Shown here: piece after piece, positions 28,581 through 37,236 of the stretch
Layout: the number at the start of each line of letters is the position of its first letter
Numbering within the stretch: the stretch's first letter is position 1
Assembly: GCF_000442275.2 (NCBI RefSeq)
Contig: NZ_KE557310.1
Location: 186,001 to 250,000 of the forward strand
From: Litoreibacter arenae DSM 19593
Lineage (GTDB): Bacteria > Pseudomonadota > Alphaproteobacteria > Rhodobacterales > Rhodobacteraceae
Reading direction: 5' to 3'
Length of the DNA stretch: 64,000 nt
Notes under the pieces: model-generated
The model's input: only the letters and a program-made list of their open reading frames with translations
The model's database searches: none
What the model was told of the DNA's origin: nothing
Made by a program: the position numbers and the translations under genes

Positions 28581-29168
28581 ATGGCAAAAGGAACCGATGC
28601 ACGAAAGGTTGAGGTCCCCTCGGCGGAAAACATCGCAGCCGCCGCGCAAGAGGCCGCCAAAGGCGGATTGCCGCCGGTCGATAAGTGGAATCCGCCCTTT
28701 TGCGGCGATCTGGATATGCGCATCGCGCGGGACGGGACGTGGTTCTATCTGGGTACGCCTATCGGGCGGGCCGGATTGGTAAAGCTGTTCTCGTCGATTA
28801 TCCGCAAGGACGGGGACGACTATTTTCTTGTGACTCCTGTCGAAAAGGTCGGGATCACCGTGGAGGATGCGCCCTTCGTGGCGCTTGATTTTGATGCTGT
28901 CGGTGAGGGCGAGGATCAGAAACTGAGGTTCGAGACCCACGTTGGCGACCGCTTTACTGCGGGACCGGAACACCCCATCCGCGTGACTTATGACGATGAT
29001 GGAGAGCCGTCGCCCTATGTGCTGGTGCGCCGCAATCTGGAGGCGCTAATTGATCGCAAGAGTTTTTACCGACTGGTGGATTTAGGCGTTCATCGTGATG
29101 GCTGGTTCGGCGTATGGTCAGACGGCGAGTTTTTCCCGATTATCCGCTCCGAAGCGCTGGAAGCTTAG
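28581..29168 (+). CDS. DUF1285 family protein
   Basis: A 195-residue cytosolic protein. The signature KWNPPFCGDLDMRIARDGTWFYLGTPIGR near residue 35 identifies DUF1285, a family of unknown function common in proteobacteria. It is transcribed divergently from moxR. Its stop overlaps the polA stop by four bases tail to tail, so no terminator separates the convergent pair. Confidence 0.88.
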   Translation: MAKGTDARKVEVPSAENIAAAAQEAAKGGLPPVDKWNPPFCGDLDMRIARDGTWFYLGTPIGRAGLVKLFSSIIRKDGDDYFLVTPVEKVGITVEDAPFVALDFDAVGEGEDQKLRFETHVGDRFTAGPEHPIRVTYDDDGEPSPYVLVRRNLEALIDRKSFYRLVDLGVHRDGWFGVWSDGEFFPIIRSEALEA

Positions 29169-31951
29169 TGCGCTTCCGCCCAATTGGCTCCCTGCCCTGC
29201 CTCGACCACGAGTGGGACATCGAATTTCACCGCCGGGTCGGAGGCGTTTTCCATGACTTCGCGCACCACTTCGATGGTTTGCTCTACCGCGTCTTCCGGC
29301 ACCTCGAAGATCAGTTCGTCATGCACCTGTAGCAGCATTTTGCACGGCAGGTCGCGGATAGCATCCGGCATACGGATCATCGCGCGGCGGATGACGTCGG
29401 CGGCGGTGCCTTGGATCGGCGCGTTGATCGCCGCGCGTTTGGCAAAGCCCGCGCCGGGGCCTTTGGCGTTGATCTCCGGCGTGTTGATCTTGCGGCCGAA
29501 CAGCGTCTGCACGTAGCCGTGGTCTTTGGCAAACTGGATGGTCTCGTCCATATAGGTGCGGATGCCGGGGAACCGCTCGAAGTAGCGGTCGATGAAGCCC
29601 TGCGCCTCGGCGCGGGGGATGCGCAGGTTGCGTGCGAGGCCGAAACCGGAGATGCCGTAAATCACCCCGAAGTTGATCGCCTTGGCTTTGCGGCGCACGT
29701 CGGGGGTCATTTCATCAAGCGGCACGTCAAACATCTCAGACGCGGTCATGGCGTGGATGTCTTGGCCGTCTTTGAAGGCCCGCTTCAGCGCGTCGATGCC
29801 CGCGACATGGGCGAGGATGCGCAATTCGATCTGGGAATAGTCGAGCGACACAAGCACGTTGCCCTGCTCGGCTACGAAGGCCTCGCGGATGCGGCGGCCT
29901 TCCTCAGATCGGACTGGGATGTTTTGCAAGTTCGGCTCTGACGATGACAGACGGCCCGTGTTGGCCCCGACGATGGAGTAGCTGGTATGCACCCGCCCCG
30001 TGTCGGCGTTGATATGGGTTTGCAGCGCATCCGTGTAGGTCGATTTCAGCTTGCTGAGTTGCCGCCAGTCCAGAACCTTGCCCGGCAGCTCATGCTCGGT
30101 CGCGAGGTCTTCAAGAACATCGACGCCGGTGGAATAGGCTCCTGTCTTACCCGTCTTGCCTCCCGGAAGTTCCAGCTTGTCGAACAGGATCTCACCAAGC
30201 TGCTTGGGTGAGCCGACGTTGAAGTCCTGCCCCGCGAGCTCGTGAATCTCCGCCTCAAGCCCCGCCATCTTCTGGGCGAAGGCGTTGGACATGCGGGACA
30301 GCGTGTCACGGTCCACCTTGATGCCGTGGCGCTCCATCTGGGCCAGCACCGGAACCAAGGGGCGTTCAAGCGTCTCGTAAACCGTTGTGACACCTTTCTG
30401 ATGCAACTGCGGCTTTAGAAGCTGCCACAGGCGCAAGGTAATGTCGGCATCTTCGGCAGCGTATGGCGTGGCCTCGTCAATAGGAACGCGATCAAACGTG
30501 ATCTGGCTTTTGCCCGTTCCCAGCAGTGACTTGATCGGGATCGGGCTGTGCCCAAGATAGCGCTCCGACAGGGCGTCCATACCGTGATTATGCAAGCCGG
30601 CATGCTGTGCGTAGCTGATAAGCATGGTGTCGTCGAACGGCGCCAACTCCACGCCGTAGCGGTGGAAAATCTTGGCGTCGTATTTCATGTTCTGACCGAT
30701 TTTGAGGATGCTGTCATCCTCCAACATCGGCTTGAGTAGGTCGAGCGCCTCTTGCAGCGGCATCTGCCCCTCGGCAACCGCGTCGGTGCCGAACAGGTCG
30801 TCGCTTCCCTCCTTGTGCGCCAGCGGGATGTAGCAGGCGTGGCCCGCGTTGACACAAAGCGAAATGCCGACAAGATCGGCAATCATTTCGTTCAGGCCAG
30901 TGGTCTCGGTGTCCACCGCAACATGGCCGTGCTCGTAGATCAGGTCGATCCATTTTTGCAAGGCGGCCGCGTCGCGAACCGTCTCGTAAGTCGCGTCCTT
31001 GATCTCGGGCATTTCCGGTGCGTCAGCGGCAGGTGGCGGGGTGTCTTCGATGACCGGAGCTTCCGCGCCCAGCTTCTCGGCGATGCGTTTGGACAGCGTG
31101 CGGAATTCCATTTCAACAAGGAACGCCAGCAGTTTTTCGGGGTCTGGCTCGCGGACCTCCAGATCGTCGATCGAGAACGTCAGCGGCGTGTTTTCATCCA
31201 ACTGCACCAAGCGCTTGGACAGCTCGATCTGGGCGCGGTGCTCGATCAGGGTTTCGCGGCGCTTGGGTTGCTTGATTTCCTCGGCACGGTCGAGCAGTTC
31301 TTCCAGAGAGCCGTATTCGTTGATCAGCAGCGCGGCAGTCTTGATGCCGATACCGGGCGCGCCGGGCACGTTGTCGACGGAATCCCCCGCAAGCGCCTGC
31401 ACATCGACTACGCGGTCGGGGCCGACGCCAAACTTCTCCTCGACGCCTTCGACGTCGATCACCTTGTTCTTCATGGCGTCGAGCATCTCGACACCGCCAC
31501 CGACCAACTGCATCAGGTCCTTGTCGCTGGAAATGATGGTGCAGCGCCCGCCCAATTCTCGCGCCTGAACGGCCAGCGTCGCGATGATGTCGTCGGCCTC
31601 GTAGCCCTCCATCTCTTCGCAGGCGATGTTGAACGCAATGGTCGCCTCGCGGGTCAGCGGGATCTGCGGGCGCAGATCTTCGGGCATAGCCTCGCGGTTG
31701 GCCTTGTATTGGTCGTACATCTCGTTGCGAAACGTGTGTGATCCCTTGTCAAAGATCACCGCCACATGTGTCGGCGCGTCGGAGCCGTTGTTGCCGTCCA
31801 CGTAGCGCTGCAACATATTGCAAAAGCCGGACACCGCCCCGATGGGCAACCCGTCGGATTTGCGGGTCAGGGGTGGTAGGGCATGATAAGCGCGGAAGAT
31901 GAAGGCGGAGCCGTCGATCAGGTGAAGATGGCAGCCTTTGCCAAAGGCCAC
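29165..31951 (-). CDS. polA: DNA polymerase I
   Basis: A 928-residue enzyme with three domains. Residues 1-290 form the 5'-3' exonuclease (LIDGSAFIFRAYHALPPL; GDSVDNVPGAPGIGIKTA). Residues about 330-520 are a 3'-5' proofreading domain with intact VDTETTGL. The C-terminal 400 residues are the polymerase, with DYSQIELR (motif A), RRKAKAINFGVIYG (motif B) and QVHDELIFE (motif C). It fills gaps in repair and removes Okazaki primers. The start is GTG at 31951, sharing one base with the stop of the small zinc-finger gene upstream. Confidence 0.97.
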   Translation of the reverse strand: MAFGKGCHLHLIDGSAFIFRAYHALPPLTRKSDGLPIGAVSGFCNMLQRYVDGNNGSDAPTHVAVIFDKGSHTFRNEMYDQYKANREAMPEDLRPQIPLTREATIAFNIACEEMEGYEADDIIATLAVQARELGGRCTIISSDKDLMQLVGGGVEMLDAMKNKVIDVEGVEEKFGVGPDRVVDVQALAGDSVDNVPGAPGIGIKTAALLINEYGSLEELLDRAEEIKQPKRRETLIEHRAQIELSKRLVQLDENTPLTFSIDDLEVREPDPEKLLAFLVEMEFRTLSKRIAEKLGAEAPVIEDTPPPAADAPEMPEIKDATYETVRDAAALQKWIDLIYEHGHVAVDTETTGLNEMIADLVGISLCVNAGHACYIPLAHKEGSDDLFGTDAVAEGQMPLQEALDLLKPMLEDDSILKIGQNMKYDAKIFHRYGVELAPFDDTMLISYAQHAGLHNHGMDALSERYLGHSPIPIKSLLGTGKSQITFDRVPIDEATPYAAEDADITLRLWQLLKPQLHQKGVTTVYETLERPLVPVLAQMERHGIKVDRDTLSRMSNAFAQKMAGLEAEIHELAGQDFNVGSPKQLGEILFDKLELPGGKTGKTGAYSTGVDVLEDLATEHELPGKVLDWRQLSKLKSTYTDALQTHINADTGRVHTSYSIVGANTGRLSSSEPNLQNIPVRSEEGRRIREAFVAEQGNVLVSLDYSQIELRILAHVAGIDALKRAFKDGQDIHAMTASEMFDVPLDEMTPDVRRKAKAINFGVIYGISGFGLARNLRIPRAEAQGFIDRYFERFPGIRTYMDETIQFAKDHGYVQTLFGRKINTPEINAKGPGAGFAKRAAINAPIQGTAADVIRRAMIRMPDAIRDLPCKMLLQVHDELIFEVPEDAVEQTIEVVREVMENASDPAVKFDVPLVVEAGQGANWAEAH

Positions 31952-32130
31952 TAGACCTTACCCTCGAAGTCCCGGTGAATGATCTTCTTGTCGCAATAGG
32001 GGCATTCCACAAACCCCTTGTCGGCGGGGATTTGCAGCCAGACCCGCGGGTGACCCAAGGCCCCCTCGCCGCCGTCGCATGCGATGCGCATGGTGTCCAC
32101 AATTTCAACTTCCGGGGCTGCGGTGGCCAT
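31951..32130 (-). CDS. Small zinc-finger domain protein
   Basis: A 59-residue protein with MRIACDGGEGALGHPRVWLQI and a C-terminal VECPYCDKKII. Cys, His and the CxxC pair form the zf-CHCC type zinc site, the fold related to the small mitochondrial complex I subunit NDUFS6. The ATG at 32130 is the family start; another five codons upstream is possible. It overlaps polA by one base and is probably cotranscribed with it. The role in bacteria is not established. Confidence 0.85.
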   Translation of the reverse strand: MATAAPEVEIVDTMRIACDGGEGALGHPRVWLQIPADKGFVECPYCDKKIIHRDFEGKV

Positions 32131-32220
32131 GGTGAATCGTCCCATTCCAAGAAAAATCAGTGGCCGCGATCATAGCGCCCTCACCCGCCCCCACAAGGGC
32201 CGACTGACGCGGCAATTGGA

Positions 32221-32592
32221 TCAGGTGGCCGGCGACAGCATACGACCCAACGGACGACCGCCAATGATATGAATGTGGAGGTGTGGCACTTCCTGAACGC
32301 CATGCTCGCCGGTATTCGCAATCGCACGGAATCCTTTCTCGCTGACCCCTTCAAGGCGGCACACCTCGCCGATGGCGCGCATGAAGCCTATCAACTCAGC
32401 GTCCGACGCCTCTTGGGTAAAATGGTCCATGGAGACATAAGGCCCCTTCGGGATTACTAGCACATGGCTTGGAGCGGCTGGCGAGATATCGCGAAACGCC
32501 AAGGCATGATCGCTCTCGTAGACTGTGTCATTGGGAATCTCACCGCGCAGGATTTTGGCAAAAATGTTCTGGTCGTCGTAGGTATAGGCCAT
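32221..32592 (-). CDS. HIT-family nucleotide hydrolase
   Basis: A 123-residue HinT-like protein. The histidine triad is H104-L-H106-I-H108 in VPHLHIHIIGGRPLG, with an upstream FAKILRGEIP start typical of the family. It would hydrolyse purine phosphoramidates or AMP-lysine-like adducts. It starts 3 bp after the stop of the glycosyltransferase gene on the same strand, so the two may be one transcript. Confidence 0.93.
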   Translation of the reverse strand: MAYTYDDQNIFAKILRGEIPNDTVYESDHALAFRDISPAAPSHVLVIPKGPYVSMDHFTQEASDAELIGFMRAIGEVCRLEGVSEKGFRAIANTGEHGVQEVPHLHIHIIGGRPLGRMLSPAT

Positions 32593-32595
32593 AGC

Positions 32596-34173
32596 TCAAT
32601 CCTCAAACAGGTAGTCGATATTCAGTATCTCACGGGCCTTATCCTCGGTCACGTCGAGAAACGCCATGAGAGGCGCTATATTTTCGTCGCGCGGCACGTT
32701 CTGCGATATCTTGAAATAGTTCGGGAAGTCGGCGTCCTTGATCTGGTCGCTCTCGAACAGGAAATTCTGCCGCACGGTCGGCAAAAGCCGGTCGATTGTG
32801 TCTTGTGGTGTCATTTCGCCCGCCAAACCGACGCGCTTGGCGTGACCAAGCAGGTATTCGTCCTCGAAGCGGCACTCGATCTCCAGCAGTCGCGTGGTCG
32901 AGTTGTCAGCGAACAGGTCCGACAGCAGATCAAGGTTGGAGGGATCAAGGCAGATCACCATCCGGTTCTGCTCGTAGTGATCGTAAAGCAGCCGCATCAG
33001 CGCCCGCCGGTGACGGGTCCGCTTGTCGAGGGTGGTCTGGATACCCCCCAGATCGGGGAGCACGTTGTCTTCCTCATCAAACAGATATTCCGCCCCCTTG
33101 AGTTGTGTATGATCCAGAATACGCCCCAGCAGCCGCTTGGCGACGTGCCATTTCTTACAGGCAATTACCATCAACTCCCGTTCGCGCCCGAGCGAGCTTT
33201 CACGCTCCCAAAAGCGCGGCGCGAAACGGCGACCGATGCGGCCCCGGCCTGTCAGGAACTTGAACAGCGTCAGGCCTTCGTTTGATGTTTGGAAATCCAT
33301 CCGTTCCGAAGCATAAAGATCGCCGAGCCGCTCCTTCAACTCCAACGCGTCAGGCGAAACCTTTCTGGCAAACAGAAAATCCTGACTGAGCAGCAGGTCG
33401 TAGTGGTCGTTGTAGAATGTCACGGGCATCCCGTAATCGGTAAACATTAGGAAGGTTAATGTGCGGGTCTTGATCTCGGCGCTCGGCACCAGATGGCGCA
33501 CCAGGGTTTGAAAGAACGTCTCGTCCGGAATCCACGTGGTCTTGAAAAAGCGCATCACGTCGGGTCGGTCACGGGTGAAATCGAGCACCCATTCCACGGT
33601 GCGCCTGCGCAAGCACCACCATTGGGAGCCGATCATCATTTGCAGATCGGCGGGAATGTCGCGTTTGAAACCCAGCTTCTTCTGCAACTCGTAGGAGGCG
33701 TAAAACAGCCGCTTTCGGGATCGTTCGTTGAACCAGTGGCGATAGATGAGGCGGTCCGCCTTCATCCCTGTCTTGATCCAGTCGGACGCGAAGAAATCGA
33801 AGCTCTCGATATAGTCTACGTCATCAGCGTCAAGGAACTCATGGGCGTAGGTAGCTGATTTGATCGCCATGCAATCGCCCGACAACATGTAGAAATGCGT
33901 GGCCCGCGGGAAGGCGCCTACCGCGGCACGCATGGCGTGCAGTGTTGCCTGCACCAGCGACCATTCCCCCCACCCGCACTTGATCCGCTTTTTGGCGAAT
34001 GCCACGTTCGGGTTGTCGTCCAGCGCGTCGCGTATCTGCTGGTAGGCGATGGGGTCAGCGCTGGCGTCGAAGTGGATCGCCATGCAGTCGCCAGCCGCCG
34101 TCAGACGCTCCGCCTGGTCGATAATCGCAGCGGGGTCTTTATGACACAGCAGAATGAAGGCGATTTTTGCCAT
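32596..34173 (-). CDS. Core-2/I-branching-type glycosyltransferase with DUF5928
   Basis: A 525-residue protein. Residues 1-260 match the beta-1,6-N-acetylglucosaminyltransferase family (MAKIAFILLCHKDP, IHFDASAD, CGWGEWSLVQATLHAM, FYMLSGDCMAIKS, GSQWWCLRRRTVEW, IPDETFFQTLV). The C-terminal half is a domain seen mostly in Rhodobacterales, which I take to be DUF5928. No signal peptide or membrane helix is present, so it acts at the cytosolic face. It is divergent from a sulfotransferase gene, suggesting both modify the same surface glycan. The acceptor is unknown. Confidence 0.87.
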   Translation of the reverse strand: MAKIAFILLCHKDPAAIIDQAERLTAAGDCMAIHFDASADPIAYQQIRDALDDNPNVAFAKKRIKCGWGEWSLVQATLHAMRAAVGAFPRATHFYMLSGDCMAIKSATYAHEFLDADDVDYIESFDFFASDWIKTGMKADRLIYRHWFNERSRKRLFYASYELQKKLGFKRDIPADLQMMIGSQWWCLRRRTVEWVLDFTRDRPDVMRFFKTTWIPDETFFQTLVRHLVPSAEIKTRTLTFLMFTDYGMPVTFYNDHYDLLLSQDFLFARKVSPDALELKERLGDLYASERMDFQTSNEGLTLFKFLTGRGRIGRRFAPRFWERESSLGRERELMVIACKKWHVAKRLLGRILDHTQLKGAEYLFDEEDNVLPDLGGIQTTLDKRTRHRRALMRLLYDHYEQNRMVICLDPSNLDLLSDLFADNSTTRLLEIECRFEDEYLLGHAKRVGLAGEMTPQDTIDRLLPTVRQNFLFESDQIKDADFPNYFKISQNVPRDENIAPLMAFLDVTEDKAREILNIDYLFED

Positions 34174-34329
34174 CTGGATATTGACCCCGGCCCCGACTTA
34201 AAACTCTTTTAGGTTTACCTGCATAAACTTAGCAACTGTTGCATAGACGGTCTGTGATTGTATTTGTAGGCTCAATTGTGGCTATAGCGTAAACAATAGG
34301 CCGCTTGGTTCAAGAACGAGGACGAAAGT

Positions 34330-35148
34330 ATGGGGTTTCCAGGAACCTGGATGACAGAAAGTGAGAGCATGGTGTACCGCGTGGTACCCAAATGCGCCTG
34401 CTCGTCCATCGGCCAGATCATGTACTATTCCGACCACGGTGAGTTCTTCGACGGCGACATTCACGACGCCACTGGCAAGATGCACAAATGGGCGATCGAG
34501 AAGAGCCAGCCTAAGATCGAAAAAAACGTCACATCCCACAAGAGCTACGCGTTCACCTGCGTGCGCAATCCGTATGGGCGCATCCTGTCGTCTTTCTTCG
34601 ACAAAATCTGCGGCATCCAGCGTAACGGCAAACGCTACCGTGGGAATTTGGTGCCGTTGCTCGTGCAGAAATACGGCATCGAGGTTGGAGACCCGGATAC
34701 GGGTTTCGAGTTCGACCAAATCCAGTCATTCAGACGCTTTCTGCTGTTTGCCCGCGACACCATTCGCTGGCGCAGGCCTATGGACCCGGATATTCACTGG
34801 TCGGCCATGTCAGGCCACATCTCGACCTTCATCGTCAATGGCGGGCGCTACGACAACATCTTCTTCACCGAGAAGTTCAATGACGGGATGCAGTCGGTGA
34901 TGGATGCTGTCGAAACCAAACATAAAGTGGACGTGGCGAAGATCCCCAAGTTTAACGAAAGCGAAGGGCACGGGCCCAAACGCGCGCACCCGATAGAAGA
35001 CTATTTCGACGATCTGTCGATGCACTTGGTCTATGAAATCTACAAACGCGACTTCAACCTGTTCAAGTATGACGTCGACAACCCCGGCAACAAGATGCCC
35101 GTGGGCGAGATCGACCTTGACGAAGTTCACGCGAAGCTGGGTGATTAG
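34330..35148 (+). CDS. Sulfotransferase family protein
   Basis: A 272-residue cytosolic protein of the Sulfotransfer_2 (carbohydrate sulfotransferase) type. The 5'-phosphosulfate-binding loop is RVVPKCACSSIGQ at residues about 17-29, and the 3'-phosphate motif is CVRNPYGRILSSFFDK near residue 78. It would transfer sulfate from PAPS to a sugar or other acceptor. It is divergent from the branching glycosyltransferase with a 156-bp AT-richer space between, so sulfated surface glycan synthesis is a reasonable inference. Confidence 0.85.
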   Translation: MGFPGTWMTESESMVYRVVPKCACSSIGQIMYYSDHGEFFDGDIHDATGKMHKWAIEKSQPKIEKNVTSHKSYAFTCVRNPYGRILSSFFDKICGIQRNGKRYRGNLVPLLVQKYGIEVGDPDTGFEFDQIQSFRRFLLFARDTIRWRRPMDPDIHWSAMSGHISTFIVNGGRYDNIFFTEKFNDGMQSVMDAVETKHKVDVAKIPKFNESEGHGPKRAHPIEDYFDDLSMHLVYEIYKRDFNLFKYDVDNPGNKMPVGEIDLDEVHAKLGD

Positions 35149-35179
35149 AGGCATTGCGCCCGCTCGCGCGGTCGCCAGA

Positions 35180-35230
35180 GCGGGGGGCCAGCCCCCCGCA
35201 CCCCCCGGAATATTTTCAAAGCAATGAAAA
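35180..35230 (+). repeat. Intergenic repeat with GC hairpin (copy B)
   Basis: A perfect hairpin (GCGGGGGGC, CA loop, GCCCCCCGC; 35180-35199) is followed by CCCCCCGGAATATTTTCAAAG and ATGAAAA. It lies 32 bp after the sulfotransferase stop. The GGAATATTTT core relates it to copy A at 19134 and copy C at 35375; the hairpin could also serve as a terminator. Confidence 0.6.
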
Positions 35231-35447
35231 TGAGCCCGTTAACGGTTGGGAAATCACTCTTTGTCACGTTGTTATCGCGGTACAGGCAGGAATGCCGATG
35301 GCCGTAAGCGATGAAGTCGCTCTGACCTGTAGCCCGTCAAATCCGGCCGGCGCGGGTCAGGGCGCATCGCATGGCTTCATTGCTTCCCAAATATTCTCCC
35401 CGAAGGGTCGGGCCACCGCTTAGTGCAACGAGCCTGATAAACGTGCC
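35231..35447. other. Intergenic region between inverted repeat copies
   Basis: The 300-bp space between the sulfotransferase and adenosine kinase genes holds the two repeat copies in opposite orientation. The roughly 145 bases between them show no convincing coding frame or RNA. Confidence 0.5.
35375..35407 (-). repeat. Intergenic repeat (copy C, inverted relative to B)
   Basis: On the minus strand CCCTTCGGGGAGAATATTTG is followed by GGAAGCAATGAAG. It is the mirror orientation of copy B and lacks the long GC hairpin. Both sit between convergent genes. Confidence 0.5.
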
Positions 35448-35452
35448 GTTTT

Positions 35453-36448
35453 CTATAACAGACCTTGCTGCTTGAAGAGCTCGCCCAAATCCGTTTCCGG
35501 CCGTGCGCCAATATGGGAAATAACCTCCGAGGCAGCCACACAGCCCATGCGACCGCAGGTTTCCAAATCATATCCGTTGGTGAGTGCCCAAAGGAACGCG
35601 CCCGCGAACAGATCGCCCGCCCCCGTAGCATCTACAATTTGAACCGGCATCGCAGGCGCATGCAAGCGCTGCCCATTAGACATCACATATGCGCCATTCT
35701 CGCTGTCAGTACAGGCAACGATTTCCAGCTCGTCCGCGGCCGTCATCATTGCCGCCTCAAAATCGTCGGTCTCGTACATCGACAGTATCTCCGCACGGTT
35801 ACAGAAGAGCAGGTCCACGTGATCTTTGATCAAAGTGCGGAACGCGTCGCGGTGGCGGCCGACGCAAAACGGGTCCGACAAGGTTAGCGACACCCGCCCC
35901 CCCGCGCCGGTGCAAGCGGCAATGGCCTTGTCAAACGCTGCGACGGAGTCTGGCCCGTCAAAACGATATCCCTCCAGATATATCCACTCGGCCTGCGCCA
36001 TTTGCGTCTCGTCGATGTCTTCGGGGCCGAGAAATTCGGTCACGCCCAGATAGGTATTCATCGACCGCTCCCCGTCCGGCGTCACCAGAACGATGCAGCG
36101 TCCCGTTTCCGCCTCGTGAGTAGCCGGAGCCAACGGTGTCTCATAGACCGCGCCTTGTGCCCGCAGGTCATGCGCAAAAATCGCTCCCAGCTGGTCGTCT
36201 TTCACCTTCCCCACATAGGCCGTCGAGCCGCCCAAATGCGCGATACCTGCAATGGTATTGGCGGCTGAGCCACCGGAAATTTCTCTTGCCGGCCCGATAA
36301 GGTCGTACAGCTCAACACCGCGTTGCCGGTCTGTCAGTTGCATAATGCCCTTGCCGATGCCGTTCTCGGACAAAAAAGCGTCACTGGCGGAGGTCAGTAC
36401 ATCGACCATGGCGTTGCCGATGCCGACAACCTGAAAAGTCTTACTCAT
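35453..36448 (-). CDS. PfkB-family sugar kinase, probable adenosine kinase
   Basis: A 331-residue ribokinase-family enzyme. It begins KTFQVVGIGNAMVDVLTSASD; ISGGSAANTIAGIAHLGG is the sugar-binding signature 1 region; the catalytic DATGAGDLFAGAFLWAL lies near residue 270. The mix resembles the alphaproteobacterial adenosine kinase group, but the substrate could be another nucleoside or sugar. The ATG at 36448 overlaps the nth stop by 8 bases, so the two genes are cotranscribed with nth first. Confidence 0.88.
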   Translation of the reverse strand: MSKTFQVVGIGNAMVDVLTSASDAFLSENGIGKGIMQLTDRQRGVELYDLIGPAREISGGSAANTIAGIAHLGGSTAYVGKVKDDQLGAIFAHDLRAQGAVYETPLAPATHEAETGRCIVLVTPDGERSMNTYLGVTEFLGPEDIDETQMAQAEWIYLEGYRFDGPDSVAAFDKAIAACTGAGGRVSLTLSDPFCVGRHRDAFRTLIKDHVDLLFCNRAEILSMYETDDFEAAMMTAADELEIVACTDSENGAYVMSNGQRLHAPAMPVQIVDATGAGDLFAGAFLWALTNGYDLETCGRMGCVAASEVISHIGARPETDLGELFKQQGLL

Positions 36449-37097
36449 AGTTCTTGTCCTCAAAAATGCACAGATCGCGGATAATGCAGTTGGCGCATAC
36501 CGGCTTGCGGGCCTTGCAGACATAGCGCCCGTGCAAGATCAGCCAGTGATGCGCGTGGTGTTGAAATTCGACGGGAATGTTGTCCTCGATGGCGCGTTCG
36601 ACCACATCCACGTTCTTACCCGGACAGATACCGGTGCGGTTACCAACACGAAAGATATGCGTGTCGACCGCCTGCGCGGGGTAGTGCCACCACATGTTCA
36701 AAACGACATTGGCCGTCTTGCGACCCACGCCAGGCAGCGACACAAGCGCGGCCCGCGACGACGGCACCTGCCCGTCATAATCGTCCGCAAGGATTTGGCT
36801 GAGCTTCATCACGTTCTTGGCCTTGTTGCGATACAGGCCAATGGTTTTGATATGCTCGATCAGACCGTCTTCGCCAAGCGCCAGCATCTTTTCGGGCGTG
36901 TCCGCGATCTTGAACAGCTTTTCGGTCGCTTTGTTCACACCCACATCAGTCGCCTGCGCCGACAGCGCAACCGCAACCACCAGAGTATAGGCGTTGACGT
37001 GGTTTAACTCTCCCTTGGGTTCGGGATCAGAGGCGGCGAAGCGCGTGAAAATCTCGTGGATCGTATGATAGTCGAGTTGCTTGGCAGGTTTGGTCAT
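36441..37097 (-). CDS. nth: Endonuclease III
   Basis: A 218-residue base-excision repair glycosylase/AP lyase for oxidised pyrimidines. The helix-hairpin-helix LPGVGRKTANVVL contains the catalytic lysine, and VDTHIFRVGNR has the catalytic aspartate. The C-terminal [4Fe-4S] motif C-x6-C-x2-C-x5-C reads CKARKPVCANCIIRDLC. All elements are intact. It is first in a two-gene operon with the kinase. Confidence 0.96.
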   Translation of the reverse strand: MTKPAKQLDYHTIHEIFTRFAASDPEPKGELNHVNAYTLVVAVALSAQATDVGVNKATEKLFKIADTPEKMLALGEDGLIEHIKTIGLYRNKAKNVMKLSQILADDYDGQVPSSRAALVSLPGVGRKTANVVLNMWWHYPAQAVDTHIFRVGNRTGICPGKNVDVVERAIEDNIPVEFQHHAHHWLILHGRYVCKARKPVCANCIIRDLCIFEDKNYE

Positions 37098-37236
37098 ATG
37101 CGCGGTATGCCCCGTAGCTTGCGGACGGGCAAGAGCGGCGAGGTTGTTTCAAGTTTTACCCATGCGGCGGAAGTCGATTCAGCGCAGGTTCACCATTTGA
37201 CGCAAATTTGGCGCGGCAGTGACAAGGAAGCGCTGG

